A stretch of DNA of 64,000 nucleotides. It comes from Caulobacter sp. (GTDB lineage: Bacteria; Pseudomonadota; Alphaproteobacteria; Caulobacterales; Caulobacteraceae). Below the pieces are notes generated by a model. The model ran no database searches. It saw nothing but the letters and a program-made list of their open reading frames with translations, and was not told the DNA's origin. Position 1 is the first letter of the stretch; every line of letters begins with the position of its first letter. Shown piece by piece: positions 54,640 through 63,316 of this stretch. Position numbers and translations under genes: made by a program. The stretch is from assembly GCF_017744445.1 (NCBI RefSeq), contig NZ_JAGIBH010000001.1, positions 631,937 through 695,936 of the forward strand, given 5' to 3'.

Positions 54640-56412
54640 CTAGGCCGTTAGCGAGGCGATGTAGGCTCGCCAGCCGCCCAGGTGAGTGATGTCCGTCGCG
54701 CCGTCCAGCGCTCGGGGCTCGGCGACGAAGCCCTTCACGGTCGTGCCGTCTTCCAGGGTCACATTGCCGATCGCCAGAGGCGCGGGGACCTCGACGGTGA
54801 AGCTGCCGAACGCCTCGACGTCCAGCTCGTAGACCTCGACCAGGATCGACGACCCGCCGTCGCCGACATGCACCAAGGCCGGCTTGGGCGGGGTCGAGTT
54901 GGCGATGGCGTAGAGCCTGTAGGCCGGCGCGGTCTTGGTCGCGCTGACCAGCCGGGCCTCGCGCGAGGTCAGCTGCCAGTGCAGCGGCATGCCGCCCAGA
55001 TGCGCGCCGACCACGGCCAGCTTCACGCCGGGCTTGTGAGGCGTCAGGTCCAGCGGGGGCGTGTCGGCCATGGGGAAGGTCTCCAGATAGCGTGTGGCCA
55101 GGTCCAGCAAGGCGCGGTCGGCGAAGGCGGGGCCAACGAAGGTCACGCCAAAGCCCGTGCCGTCGGCGCGGAAGCCGGCCGGGACGGCGAGGGCGGACAG
55201 GTCGAGTAGGTTCACGAAGTTGGTGTAGAGGCCGAGATTGGCGTTCAGGGCCAGGGGCTCGGCCTTCAGTTCTTTCAGCCGATAGATCGTCGGTGTGGTC
55301 GGCAGGAACAGGAAATCCGCCGCTGCCCAGATCGCGTCCGCAGCGCGGCGATAGCCCTCAAGAGCGTACAGGCCCTTGAAGGTCTCGACGCCGGTGACGG
55401 CCAGGCCGCCTTGGACGATGGCGCGGACGGTCGGCTCGATGGCGCTGGGTGTCGCGCGAAGCAGGGGCTCGACGGCGGCGGTGCGCTCGGCGACCCAGGG
55501 GCCGCTGTAGAGCAGCTTGGCGGCGTCCAGCAGCGGGGCGATGTCGACTTCGGCGGGTGTGCCGCCGGCCGCCTTTAGCCGCGCGATGGCGGCGGCGTAG
55601 AGGGTCTCGGACTCGGTATCGCCGAAGAAGATCCGCTGCTCTGGCAGGGGGATCGCGAAGCGCAGGCCGTCGATCACGGCGTTGGGCAGACGGCGGGAAT
55701 AGTCGTCCTCGGGATCGAAGGCGGCCAGCACCTCCTCGACCCGCGCCGCGCCGGCCAAGTCGGCGGCGAAGACGCTGATGCAGTCCAGCGAGCGGCAGGC
55801 GGGGACCAAGCCCCGCGTGCTCCAGCGCCCCTTGCTGGGCTTCAGCCCCACCAGGTGGTTGAACGCCGCCGGCACGCGGCCTGAACCGGCGGTGTCGGTG
55901 CCCAGCGAGAAGGCCACCAGACCCGCCGCCACCGCGACCGCCGAGCCGGAGCTGGACCCGCCGCTGACGAAGGCCTTGTTGAACACGCAGCGCGGCGCGC
56001 CGTAGGGGCTGCGGGCGCCGACCAGGCCGGTCGCGAACTGGTCGAGATTGGTCTTGCCGATCAGCACCGCGCCCGCCGCGACCAGCCGCTCGACCACGGT
56101 CGCCGAGCGCTCCGGCGTATAGGTGAAGGCCGGGCAGGCGGCGGTCGTCGGCCAGTCACCGACGTCGATATTGTCCTTCACGGCGAAGGGTACGCCGGCC
56201 AGTGGCAGAGTCTCTCCGGCGGCGATGCGGGCGTCGACCGTACGGGCTTGGACCAGGACGGCTTCGGTGGGCAGGCGCAGGGTCCAGACTTGGGGCTGGA
56301 TCAGGTCGTATTCGGCGACCGCGTCGAGCGCGGCCTGGGCGACCTCGACGGCGCTGGCGCCGCCGTTCACGACCCCGGCGATGGCCTCGACGGAGAGACG
56401 CTCGAAACTCAC
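54640..56412 (-). CDS. atzF: Allophanate hydrolase
   Basis: A 590-residue amidase-signature enzyme that splits allophanate to ammonia and CO2. Lys79 (VKDNID), the Ser-Gly run SGGSSSGS near 150-157 and the nucleophile Ser177 (TDTAGSGR) form the Ser-cisSer-Lys triad. The C-terminal 120 residues (from about 465) form the extra domain typical of AtzF/DUR1 enzymes, which completes the decarboxylation. GTG 56412 overlaps the carboxylase stop (GTGA). Last gene of the leftward operon. Confidence 0.9.
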   Translation of the reverse strand: MSFERLSVEAIAGVVNGGASAVEVAQAALDAVAEYDLIQPQVWTLRLPTEAVLVQARTVDARIAAGETLPLAGVPFAVKDNIDVGDWPTTAACPAFTYTPERSATVVERLVAAGAVLIGKTNLDQFATGLVGARSPYGAPRCVFNKAFVSGGSSSGSAVAVAAGLVAFSLGTDTAGSGRVPAAFNHLVGLKPSKGRWSTRGLVPACRSLDCISVFAADLAGAARVEEVLAAFDPEDDYSRRLPNAVIDGLRFAIPLPEQRIFFGDTESETLYAAAIARLKAAGGTPAEVDIAPLLDAAKLLYSGPWVAERTAAVEPLLRATPSAIEPTVRAIVQGGLAVTGVETFKGLYALEGYRRAADAIWAAADFLFLPTTPTIYRLKELKAEPLALNANLGLYTNFVNLLDLSALAVPAGFRADGTGFGVTFVGPAFADRALLDLATRYLETFPMADTPPLDLTPHKPGVKLAVVGAHLGGMPLHWQLTSREARLVSATKTAPAYRLYAIANSTPPKPALVHVGDGGSSILVEVYELDVEAFGSFTVEVPAPLAIGNVTLEDGTTVKGFVAEPRALDGATDITHLGGWRAYIASLTA

Positions 56413-59400
56413 GCGGCGGCCTCCAGGTTCGGGGTCACGGCGATCACCGGCGCGCCGGCGGCGATGGATTGCGAAGGCTGGGCGTAGACGGCGCTGACCA
56501 CGCCGGCGACCGGGGTGTTGACGTCGCACTCGGCCTTCATGGCCTCGATGATGGCGATGACCGCGCCGGCCTCGACCCGCTGGCCCGGCTCGACCAGCAC
56601 CTTCCAGACATTGCCGCCCAGCGGGGCCTCGACCAGGTCGGCGCCCGGCGGAACCTCGACAGCGGCCGTTTCCTCCTCGGCGTCGGCGACCCCGGACAGG
56701 GCCTCGACCCGCGCGAACTCGCCTTTGGCTTCCCAGTCGGCGCGCTCGGCGTCGAAGGCGGCCTGGCGCGTGGCCTGGAAGGCGGCGATGCTGCCTTCGT
56801 TCTCGGCCAGCATCTTGCGGTAGTCGGAGAGACGGAAGGTCTCTTCCTCGATGCGGATCTGGCGACGGCCCAGCGGGAAGTCGCGCCGCCACTCGGTCAG
56901 CTCTTCGGCGCTGACCGGGAAGAAGCGGATCTGGTCGAAGAAGCGTAGCAGCCAGGGCTTGCCGTCGGTGAAGGCCTCGGTCTGGCGCCAGGTGTTCCAG
57001 ACCTGGATCGTGCGCCCGAACAGCTGATAGCCGCCCGGTCCCTCCATGCCGTAGATGCACATATAGGCCCCGCCGATGCCGACCACGTTGGGCGGCGTCC
57101 AGGTGCGGGCGGGGTTGTACTTGGTGGTCACCAGGCGGTGGCGCGGATCGACCGGCGTGGCGACCGGCGCGCCGAGATACACGTCGCCCAGGCCCATCAC
57201 CAGGTAGCGGGCGTCGAAGACGATCCGCTGGACGTCGTCGATGCTAGCGAGGCCGTTGACCCGGCGGATGAACTCGATGTTGTCCGGGCACCAGGGCGCG
57301 TCGTCGCGGACGGCCTGCATGTACTTGTCGATCGTCTGGTAGATCGCCGGATCTTTCCAGCTCAGCGGCAGGTGAACGACGCGCGAGGGGATCTCGAAGT
57401 CGTCCAATCCGCCCAGCCGGTCCTCGGCGGCGACCAGGATCTCCAGCAGGCGGCCTTGAGTCAGGCGGCGGCTGTCATAGTGCACCTGCAGCGAGCGAAT
57501 GCCCGGTGTCAGGTCGATGACACCCTCCGGCGCCTGGGCCTGCAGGTCCAGCAGCAGGGCGTGGATGCGCAGGCGCAGCTCCAGGTCCAGCACGATCGGG
57601 CCGTACTCGACCAGCAGGTGCTGATCACCCTGGCGGCGGTACAGCACGCGCGGACGATGGCCGTCCTGCGGCAGCTCGTGGAGGATCGGGCTGGTCTGCT
57701 CGTCGACCGGCGGTGAGGCAGGTTCGGGCGCGGCCGCGAGGTTGGCGATCAGCGATTCCTGGGCGTCCCGTGCGGCGGCCGCCGTTGCGTCGTCGACCAC
57801 GGCGAAGCGGACCGTGTCGCCCGGCGCCAGTTGGCCGGCCTTCCAGAGATCGGCCTGGATGATCACGAACGGGCAGACGAAGCCGCCCAGCGATGGACCG
57901 TCCGGACCCAGGATGATCGGCATGTCGCCAGTGAAGTCGACGGCTCCGATGGCGTAGGCGTTGTCGTGGATGTTCGACGGATGCAGCCCGGCCTCGCCGC
58001 CGTCGCGCCGCGCCCATTCGGGCTTGGGGCCGACCAGGCGCACGCCGGTGCGGTTGGAGTTGTAGTGCACCTTCCAGTCCGTGCCGCCGATCATGGCGAC
58101 GTCGGCGGGGGTGAAAAAGTCCGGGGCGCCGTGCGGACCGGGCAGGACGCGGATGGTCCAAGCCTTGGTCGTCTCGGGACGCAGGTCGGTGGCCAGAGCG
58201 AGGGCGGCTATCGTGCTCTTCGGCTCCAGCAGCCGCAGGGCGTCGCCGGCCGTCAGGTTACGCCCCGCATGGCCGCCGAAGCCGCCCAGGGTGAAGGTCG
58301 AGCGGCTGCCCAGATATTCCGGCACATCCAGCCCGCCCTGGAACAGCAGGTAGCCGCGCAGGCCCGCCTCGACAGCGCGGCCGATCTTCAGCACCTGGCC
58401 GGCTTGAACGGAGAGGGGCGTGTAAGGCTCGACCGCCACGCCGTCCAGGCGGGCGTCGAAGCGGGCGCCAGTCAGGCACACCGTGGCGGCGCGGTTGAAC
58501 TTCAGGGTCGGACCAAGGGCGGTGATCTCCAGCCCCGCCGCGTCCTCGCCATTGCCCAGCAGGCGGTTACCCAGCCGGAACGCGAAAGCGTCCATCGGAC
58601 CCGACGGTGGCACCCCGACGTCCCAGTAGCCCTGGCGCCCCGGCCAGTCCTGCACGGTGGTGGCCGGGCCGCCGCTCAGTACCTGGATAGTGTCGGGCGT
58701 CCAGGCCACGGTCTCCAGGGCGCGAGTCGAGACCTGGCCGGACGTGAAGGGCTCGCTGCGCACCACGGCGCGCAGCCAGTCCAGATTGGTCTCGATACCG
58801 GCCAGGCGCGTGTCCTCCAGCGCTTGCTGAAGGGCGACGACCGCCGCCTCGCGGTCGGGCGCGGTGACGATCAGCTTGGCCAGCATCGGGTCGTAGAAGG
58901 CGCTGACCTCGGTTCCGTCGACCACCCAGCCGTCGGCGCGGACGCCGGCGGGGAAGGCCACCTGCGTCAGCACGCCGGAGCTGGGCCGATAGTCCTGGGC
59001 CGGGTCCTCGGCATAGAGACGCACCTGGATCGACGCGCCCTTGGGCTCGGGCAGCGGGACGTCGAGGAAGGCGAAGTCGCCGGCCGCGCCGCGCACCATC
59101 CACTCGACCAGGTCGACGCCGGTGACCTGCTCGGTCACGCCATGCTCGACCTGCAGGCGGGTGTTGACCTCCAGGAAGAAGAAGTCGTCGCGGTCGGCGT
59201 CGTACAGGAACTCCACCGTGCCGGCCGAGCGGTAGCTGGCCGCCTGAGCCAGCCGCACGGCGGCGTCCAGCAGGGCCGCGCGGGTGGCGGCGGGCAGGTC
59301 GGGGGCGGGGGTCTCCTCGACGACCTTCTGGTTGCGGCGTTGCAGGGAGCAGTCCCGCTCGCCCAGGGCCACGACCTTGCCGGCCCCGTCGCCGAACACC

Positions 59401-60032
59401 TGGACCTCGACGTGGCGGGCCTTGCGGACGTAGCGCTCCAGGAAGACGCCGCTGTCGGCGAAGTTGCCGGTCGCCAGGCGCTGCACGGCCGCGAAGGCCT
59501 CTTCCACCGCTTCGGCGTTTTCGCAGACCCGCATGCCGATGCCGCCGCCGCCGGCCGTAGCCTTCAGGATCACCGGGAAGCCGATCCGCTCGGCGGCTTC
59601 CAAGGCCGCCGCCGGATCGACCAGCAGATCGGTGCCGGGCGCCAGCGGCACGCCGTGGGCCTGGGCCAGATCGCGGGCGGTGTGCTTGAGGCCGAAGGCG
59701 CGGATGTTCTCGGCCGTCGGACCGATGAAGGCGACGCCAGCCTTCTCGCAGGCTTCGGCGAAGCCGGCGTTCTCGCTCAGAAAGCCATAGCCCGGATGGA
59801 TCGCCTGGGCGCCGGTGGCCTTGGCGGCCGCCAGCACTAGGTCGGCGCGCAGGTAGCTCTCGGCGGCGGCGGCGGGCCCCAAGCGCACGGCCTCGTCAGC
59901 CAGCGAGACGTGCAGCGAGCCGGCGTCGGCGTCGCTGAACACCGCCACGGACTTCACACCCATGGCCTTCAGGGTGCGAATGATGCGGCAGGCGATGGCG
60001 CCGCGATTGGCGATCAGGACCTTGTCGAACAT
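56409..60032 (-). CDS. Biotin-dependent urea/guanidine carboxylase
   Basis: A 1207-residue single-chain carboxylase: biotin carboxylase domain (1-450, ATP-grasp with KATAGGGGIGMR), carboxyltransferase domain (450-1100) and a biotin carrier domain with Lys1166 in EAMKAE. It joins CO2 to urea or guanidine using ATP. At residue 699, in AVDFTGD, it has Asp; by position I equate this with the residue that is Asn in true urea carboxylases and Asp in guanidine carboxylases. With both associated proteins in the operon, guanidine is the more likely substrate. ATG 60032 overlaps no gene; 10 bases separate it from the previous one. Confidence 0.87.
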   Translation of the reverse strand: MFDKVLIANRGAIACRIIRTLKAMGVKSVAVFSDADAGSLHVSLADEAVRLGPAAAAESYLRADLVLAAAKATGAQAIHPGYGFLSENAGFAEACEKAGVAFIGPTAENIRAFGLKHTARDLAQAHGVPLAPGTDLLVDPAAALEAAERIGFPVILKATAGGGGIGMRVCENAEAVEEAFAAVQRLATGNFADSGVFLERYVRKARHVEVQVFGDGAGKVVALGERDCSLQRRNQKVVEETPAPDLPAATRAALLDAAVRLAQAASYRSAGTVEFLYDADRDDFFFLEVNTRLQVEHGVTEQVTGVDLVEWMVRGAAGDFAFLDVPLPEPKGASIQVRLYAEDPAQDYRPSSGVLTQVAFPAGVRADGWVVDGTEVSAFYDPMLAKLIVTAPDREAAVVALQQALEDTRLAGIETNLDWLRAVVRSEPFTSGQVSTRALETVAWTPDTIQVLSGGPATTVQDWPGRQGYWDVGVPPSGPMDAFAFRLGNRLLGNGEDAAGLEITALGPTLKFNRAATVCLTGARFDARLDGVAVEPYTPLSVQAGQVLKIGRAVEAGLRGYLLFQGGLDVPEYLGSRSTFTLGGFGGHAGRNLTAGDALRLLEPKSTIAALALATDLRPETTKAWTIRVLPGPHGAPDFFTPADVAMIGGTDWKVHYNSNRTGVRLVGPKPEWARRDGGEAGLHPSNIHDNAYAIGAVDFTGDMPIILGPDGPSLGGFVCPFVIIQADLWKAGQLAPGDTVRFAVVDDATAAAARDAQESLIANLAAAPEPASPPVDEQTSPILHELPQDGHRPRVLYRRQGDQHLLVEYGPIVLDLELRLRIHALLLDLQAQAPEGVIDLTPGIRSLQVHYDSRRLTQGRLLEILVAAEDRLGGLDDFEIPSRVVHLPLSWKDPAIYQTIDKYMQAVRDDAPWCPDNIEFIRRVNGLASIDDVQRIVFDARYLVMGLGDVYLGAPVATPVDPRHRLVTTKYNPARTWTPPNVVGIGGAYMCIYGMEGPGGYQLFGRTIQVWNTWRQTEAFTDGKPWLLRFFDQIRFFPVSAEELTEWRRDFPLGRRQIRIEEETFRLSDYRKMLAENEGSIAAFQATRQAAFDAERADWEAKGEFARVEALSGVADAEEETAAVEVPPGADLVEAPLGGNVWKVLVEPGQRVEAGAVIAIIEAMKAECDVNTPVAGVVSAVYAQPSQSIAAGAPVIAVTPNLEAAA

Positions 60033-60042
60033 GAGCGCGGTC

Positions 60043-60669
60043 CTACTGGGCGATGATCATGCGCACCGGCGTCGGGTCGAAGCCGTTGCAGGGGTTGTTG
60101 ATCTGCGGGCAGTTGGAGACCACCACCACGACATCCATCTCGGCGCGCAGGTCGACATAGAGGCCGGGCGCGGAGATGCCGTCGACGATGCCCAGGGCCC
60201 CGTCCGCCTCGACGGGTACGTTCATGAACCAATTGACGTTGCTGACCATGTCGCGCTTGCCGCGTCCCTGGGCGGCGTTGGCGACCAGGAAGTTCTCGAC
60301 GCAGGCGTGCTGGCTCTTGGTGTGGTGGCCATAGCGCAGGGTGTTGCTCTCGCACGAGCAGGCCCCGCCGATGGTGTCGTGATAGGCCACGGCCGTCGCG
60401 GTCACCGTCATCATCGGGCGGCCCTCGTTGGACAGCAGCACCGCGCCTTCGCGTAGGAAGATGTTCTTCTGGGCGGCGATGGTGTCCTGGGCGCTGTAGC
60501 GTTCGGCGTCGTCGGCGGCGCTGTAGGCCAGGAAGTCGACGGCCTGGTTGCCCTCCAGGTCGACGATCCGCAGCGTCTGGCCGGCCTTGACCTCATGCAG
60601 CCAGGGGGCGCGGGCGGGGACGACCTCGTCGTGGACGATGGTGTTCAGGGGCGGGGGATCGAACGCCAT
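60043..60669 (-). CDS. Urea-carboxylase-associated protein 2 (DUF1989)
   Basis: A 208-residue DUF1989 protein: EGNQAVDFLAYSA, GGACSCESNTLRYG and NVPVEADGALGI blocks, with conserved Cys and His residues as metal or catalytic ligands (SCES, HHTKSQHACVENF). It pairs with the next protein. Such pairs have been shown elsewhere to be carboxyguanidine deiminase subunits, turning carboxyguanidine into allophanate plus ammonia. That role fits the operon: carboxylase, deiminase, allophanate hydrolase. Confidence 0.82.
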   Translation of the reverse strand: MAFDPPPLNTIVHDEVVPARAPWLHEVKAGQTLRIVDLEGNQAVDFLAYSAADDAERYSAQDTIAAQKNIFLREGAVLLSNEGRPMMTVTATAVAYHDTIGGACSCESNTLRYGHHTKSQHACVENFLVANAAQGRGKRDMVSNVNWFMNVPVEADGALGIVDGISAPGLYVDLRAEMDVVVVVSNCPQINNPCNGFDPTPVRMIIAQ

Positions 60670-60680
60670 GGTCGGTGTCC

Positions 60681-61505
60681 TCAGCGCGAGAAGTAGTCTT
60701 CGACGTTCAGGAAGGCGCGCAGGCCTTCGGGCGTCGCATTGCGGATCGGGTCAGCCTCCGGCGTGACCGGGCCGCGCCAGGCGGTGGCGCGCACGGGGGT
60801 CACGGCATAGGCTTCGCGCGGGTCCAGCACGTGCGGGCAGTTGGCCAGCACCACGATCAGATCCATCTCGGCGCGCAGGGTCAGCGACCGGCCCGGCGCG
60901 TAAGGACCGACATCGATCACCGTCTCGCCGCCCTGGCCCACACGCACCTCCTTGAAGAGGTTCAGGCAGGGGTGGATGTCCTTGCGACCCAGGCCGAACT
61001 TGGCGACGCCCAGCGAGAAGCGGTCGCGGGCGTTGGGGTGGGCGCCGTGGTTGAAGCCGTCGCCGTACTTACGGGCGTTGCTGGCCTGGTTGGAGGCGCC
61101 GCAGAAGGCGTCGTGGGTCCCGGCCTCGTCCTCGACGATGCTGGCCAGCACCCGGCCCATGTCGGACAGCAACAGGCGGCCTTGGCCGAGGTAGCCGTTC
61201 CACTGGACCTTCAGGGTGTCGGCGATATTGAGGCGCTCGATCGGGCGCTCGGCGTTGAAGATCAGCAGCGAGACCGCCGCGTCACCGGCCAAGTCGGTCA
61301 GGCGTAGGCGCGAGCCCCGGGCGATCTGGCGGCTGGCGTAGCCGCCCGGCGCGAGGGTCTCGTCCCAGACCGCGTCGGCGGCCGCGACGCCGGGCGGCAG
61401 GTCGATGGCGGCGCTGGCCGGGACGGTCGGCATGGCCTCGACGCGGGTCCCGGCCTGGGCGCGGGCGTGCGCCTGGGCGGCGTAGGGTGTCGCGGTGTCG
61501 CTCAA
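60681..61505 (-). CDS. Urea-carboxylase-associated protein 1 (DUF1989)
   Basis: A 274-residue DUF1989 protein related to the preceding entry, with LTDLAGDAAVSLLIFNAE, the CGASNQASNARKYG block and HPCLNLFKEVRV. It likely forms the second subunit of the deiminase. Start TTG 61505 is inferred: it overlaps the regulator stop (TTGA) and has GGAGAG 5 bases upstream, whereas further upstream the frame runs into the regulator gene. A gap of 11 bases separates it from the next gene. Confidence 0.8.
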   Translation of the reverse strand: MSDTATPYAAQAHARAQAGTRVEAMPTVPASAAIDLPPGVAAADAVWDETLAPGGYASRQIARGSRLRLTDLAGDAAVSLLIFNAERPIERLNIADTLKVQWNGYLGQGRLLLSDMGRVLASIVEDEAGTHDAFCGASNQASNARKYGDGFNHGAHPNARDRFSLGVAKFGLGRKDIHPCLNLFKEVRVGQGGETVIDVGPYAPGRSLTLRAEMDLIVVLANCPHVLDPREAYAVTPVRATAWRGPVTPEADPIRNATPEGLRAFLNVEDYFSR

Positions 61506-61966
61506 GGAGACTCTCCGTCGGGCTCGTCGCCGTGGAAGTGCAGCGGCGGCAGCAGGGCGGTGGTGGTGACGAGCTTGATCTGCTGGACGCCGCGCACCTT
61601 CCTGAGGTCGTCGCACAGCTGCTGCAGGCGCTCGGACGGGCCCTGGACCAGCAGGACCTCCATGGCCTGGTCGTCCTCCAGAAAGACGTTCTGGGCCGAG
61701 ATCACCTCTTTCACGAAGCCCAGCTGGGCCTGGGCCAGGGCGTGGCGCACCCGGCCGCTTTCGGCGCGGTAGATCAGGGTGATGGTGCCGGCCAGCACCG
61801 CATCGGGGCGCTCGCCGCTGTGCTCGGCCAGTTCGTGGCGGATCAGCTCGGCGATCATCTGCGAGCGGCTGGGCAGGCCGCGCTCGGCGACCATGGCGTC
61901 GAGCTGGGCCATCAGCTCGGCCGGCAGGCTGATGCTCAGCCGCGCAAGGGTGGAGGACGTGTCCAT
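61502..61966 (-). CDS. NikR-like CopG-family regulator lacking nickel ligands
   Basis: A 154-residue regulator: ribbon-helix-helix (ARLSISLPAELMAQLDAMVAERGLPSRSQMI) plus a C-terminal ACT-like domain that aligns without gaps to E. coli NikR as I recall it. The four NikR nickel ligands (His76, His87, His89, Cys95) correspond to Leu82, Asn93, Phe95 and Ala101, so nickel cannot be bound in the usual way. It is first gene of the carboxylase operon, 15 bases from its own operator. It probably senses another small ligand. ATG 61966 or GTG 61975 can start. Confidence 0.85.
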   Translation of the reverse strand: MDTSSTLARLSISLPAELMAQLDAMVAERGLPSRSQMIAELIRHELAEHSGERPDAVLAGTITLIYRAESGRVRHALAQAQLGFVKEVISAQNVFLEDDQAMEVLLVQGPSERLQQLCDDLRKVRGVQQIKLVTTTALLPPLHFHGDEPDGESP

Positions 61967-61980
61967 GGAGAGCACCTAGG

Positions 61981-62018
61981 TCGTGTTATTACGAATATCT
62001 CAACACGTAATAACACGA
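61981..62018. promoter_or_regulatory. NikR-like operator, copy 2
   Basis: TCGTGTTATTACG and CGTAATAACACGA are perfect 13-base inverted arms with a 12-base spacer. The inner seven bases of each arm and the spacing are identical to copy 1 at 51637. It begins 15 bases from the regulator start and would give autoregulation. Confidence 0.85.
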
Positions 62019-62078
62019 TCGCGGCGCGGGTCGCGTCGGCGCCCGGCAAATAGGCGCGGGGCGGCTAAAGCTTGCGCA

Positions 62079-63182
62079 TCAGATCGACAGGTCGAACGCC
62101 GCCTGGGCCACGACCTGGCCGTTCACCAGCAGCTCGACCGCATGGCGGCCGGGGGCGTGCTTGCGGGTGGTGAAGTCCTTGATGATCTGGCGCAGCGACA
62201 GGTCCAGCCGCTGGCCGGCGGCGATCTGGACGCCCTTCCACTTGAACACCTTGCGCGAGGCGCGGCCGCTGGCCTTGGGGTAGGTGATCGCATAGTCGAC
62301 GACCAGGGTCTGGGCGCGGCCGCCGGTCTCGGCCAGGCGGGTCGAAAGCGCGATCGCCTCGCCCAGCCGGATAGCGGCGGGCGCGATCGTGAAGTGCTCG
62401 GCCCGGACGTCCGCGCCCTCGGTCGCGCCGATCACCGCCAGGGCGCGCGGGTCGCCCTGCTTGATCAGGCCGCGCAGAGCGTGCTTGGCGATCCAGGCGC
62501 TGCGCTTGTCGTCCAGCGGCCAGGTCTTGAGATGGTCCAGGACCCGGTCGGGGTGGTCCTTGGTGATGTCGTTCAGGTGGTTGGCGACGGACTTGCGGAC
62601 GTAGACGCTGTCGTCGGTCTTGAGGGCGTCGAGGATCGGCAGGGCCGGGGTCGGGTCCTGCACCAGCGCATCGAGGCGGAAGGACCAGGGCAGCCGGGGC
62701 CGCGAGCCTTCGCTGGCCAGACGGCGGACATGCTCGTCGGGATCGCAGGTCCAGGCCTCCATCATCTTCAGCGTGCGCGCCTGGTCCTGGCGCAGGAACG
62801 GCCGGATGGCGAACTCGGCGCTGCCATAGGGCGTGAAGGTCTTCAGCGCATCCATCGAGGTCTCGAAGCGCTCGAGGCCGTACAGGGCGACATATTCTGG
62901 CGGGACCAGGGTGACGAAGCGGTGGTTGATGCGCGGGATCAGCGCGCCAAGGATCGCCACCGCCGCCTCGAAGTCGCTCGGCAGGGTCTCGCCATAGGCC
63001 CGCGCGATCTGGCGCAGGCGCTGCATGATCGACAGCGCGTCCAGGTCATGGGCCGCTAGTTCCAGGAACCGGTCGGCGTCGAAGGCCGGATAGACGGCGC
63101 GCGTCTCGTCGGCCAGGTGGCGCAGACGGGCGCGGTCGAAGATCTCTTTCAGCAGCGGGGCGGCGTCTTGGGTGTCGGTCAT
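62079..63182 (-). CDS. AlkD-like DNA alkylation repair protein
   Basis: A 367-residue all-helical protein of the HEAT-like repeat type seen in AlkC/AlkD DNA glycosylases: VYPAFDADRFLELAAHDLD near the start, WTCDPDEHVRRLASEGSRPRLPW in the middle and SVYVRKSVANHLNDITKDHPD later. These enzymes remove alkylated purines. The last 80 residues look beta-rich and are an extra domain. ATG 63182 starts the homology. It stands alone, about 60 bases to the right of the regulator's operator. Confidence 0.83.
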   Translation of the reverse strand: MTDTQDAAPLLKEIFDRARLRHLADETRAVYPAFDADRFLELAAHDLDALSIMQRLRQIARAYGETLPSDFEAAVAILGALIPRINHRFVTLVPPEYVALYGLERFETSMDALKTFTPYGSAEFAIRPFLRQDQARTLKMMEAWTCDPDEHVRRLASEGSRPRLPWSFRLDALVQDPTPALPILDALKTDDSVYVRKSVANHLNDITKDHPDRVLDHLKTWPLDDKRSAWIAKHALRGLIKQGDPRALAVIGATEGADVRAEHFTIAPAAIRLGEAIALSTRLAETGGRAQTLVVDYAITYPKASGRASRKVFKWKGVQIAAGQRLDLSLRQIIKDFTTRKHAPGRHAVELLVNGQVVAQAAFDLSI

Positions 63183-63229
63183 GGCCTGACGGCTATCGGA
63201 CGCCGCGCCCGATAATGGCAAGAGCCGAC

Positions 63230-63270
63230 ACGAAAAGACCCCGGCGCGCTGGGGGAGCGCCGGGGTCCTC
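63230..63270 (-). terminator. Intrinsic terminator of malate synthase gene
   Basis: On the minus strand GACCCCGGCGC (67-57 end) pairs with GCGCCGGGGTC (11-base stem, 63237-63267) and is followed by TTTTCG. It lies about 50 bases beyond the malate synthase stop. Confidence 0.75.
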
Positions 63271-63316
63271 GGGCGGAGTGTTGTTGGTCTTCTGGTCGCG
63301 CCCTGCGCTCTCTCGG

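Noticed and set aside
56409..60032. Pyruvate or acetyl-CoA carboxylase
   Set aside because: Single-chain order of biotin carboxylase, urea-type carboxyltransferase and biotin domain plus the DUF1989 and allophanate hydrolase neighbours exclude these.
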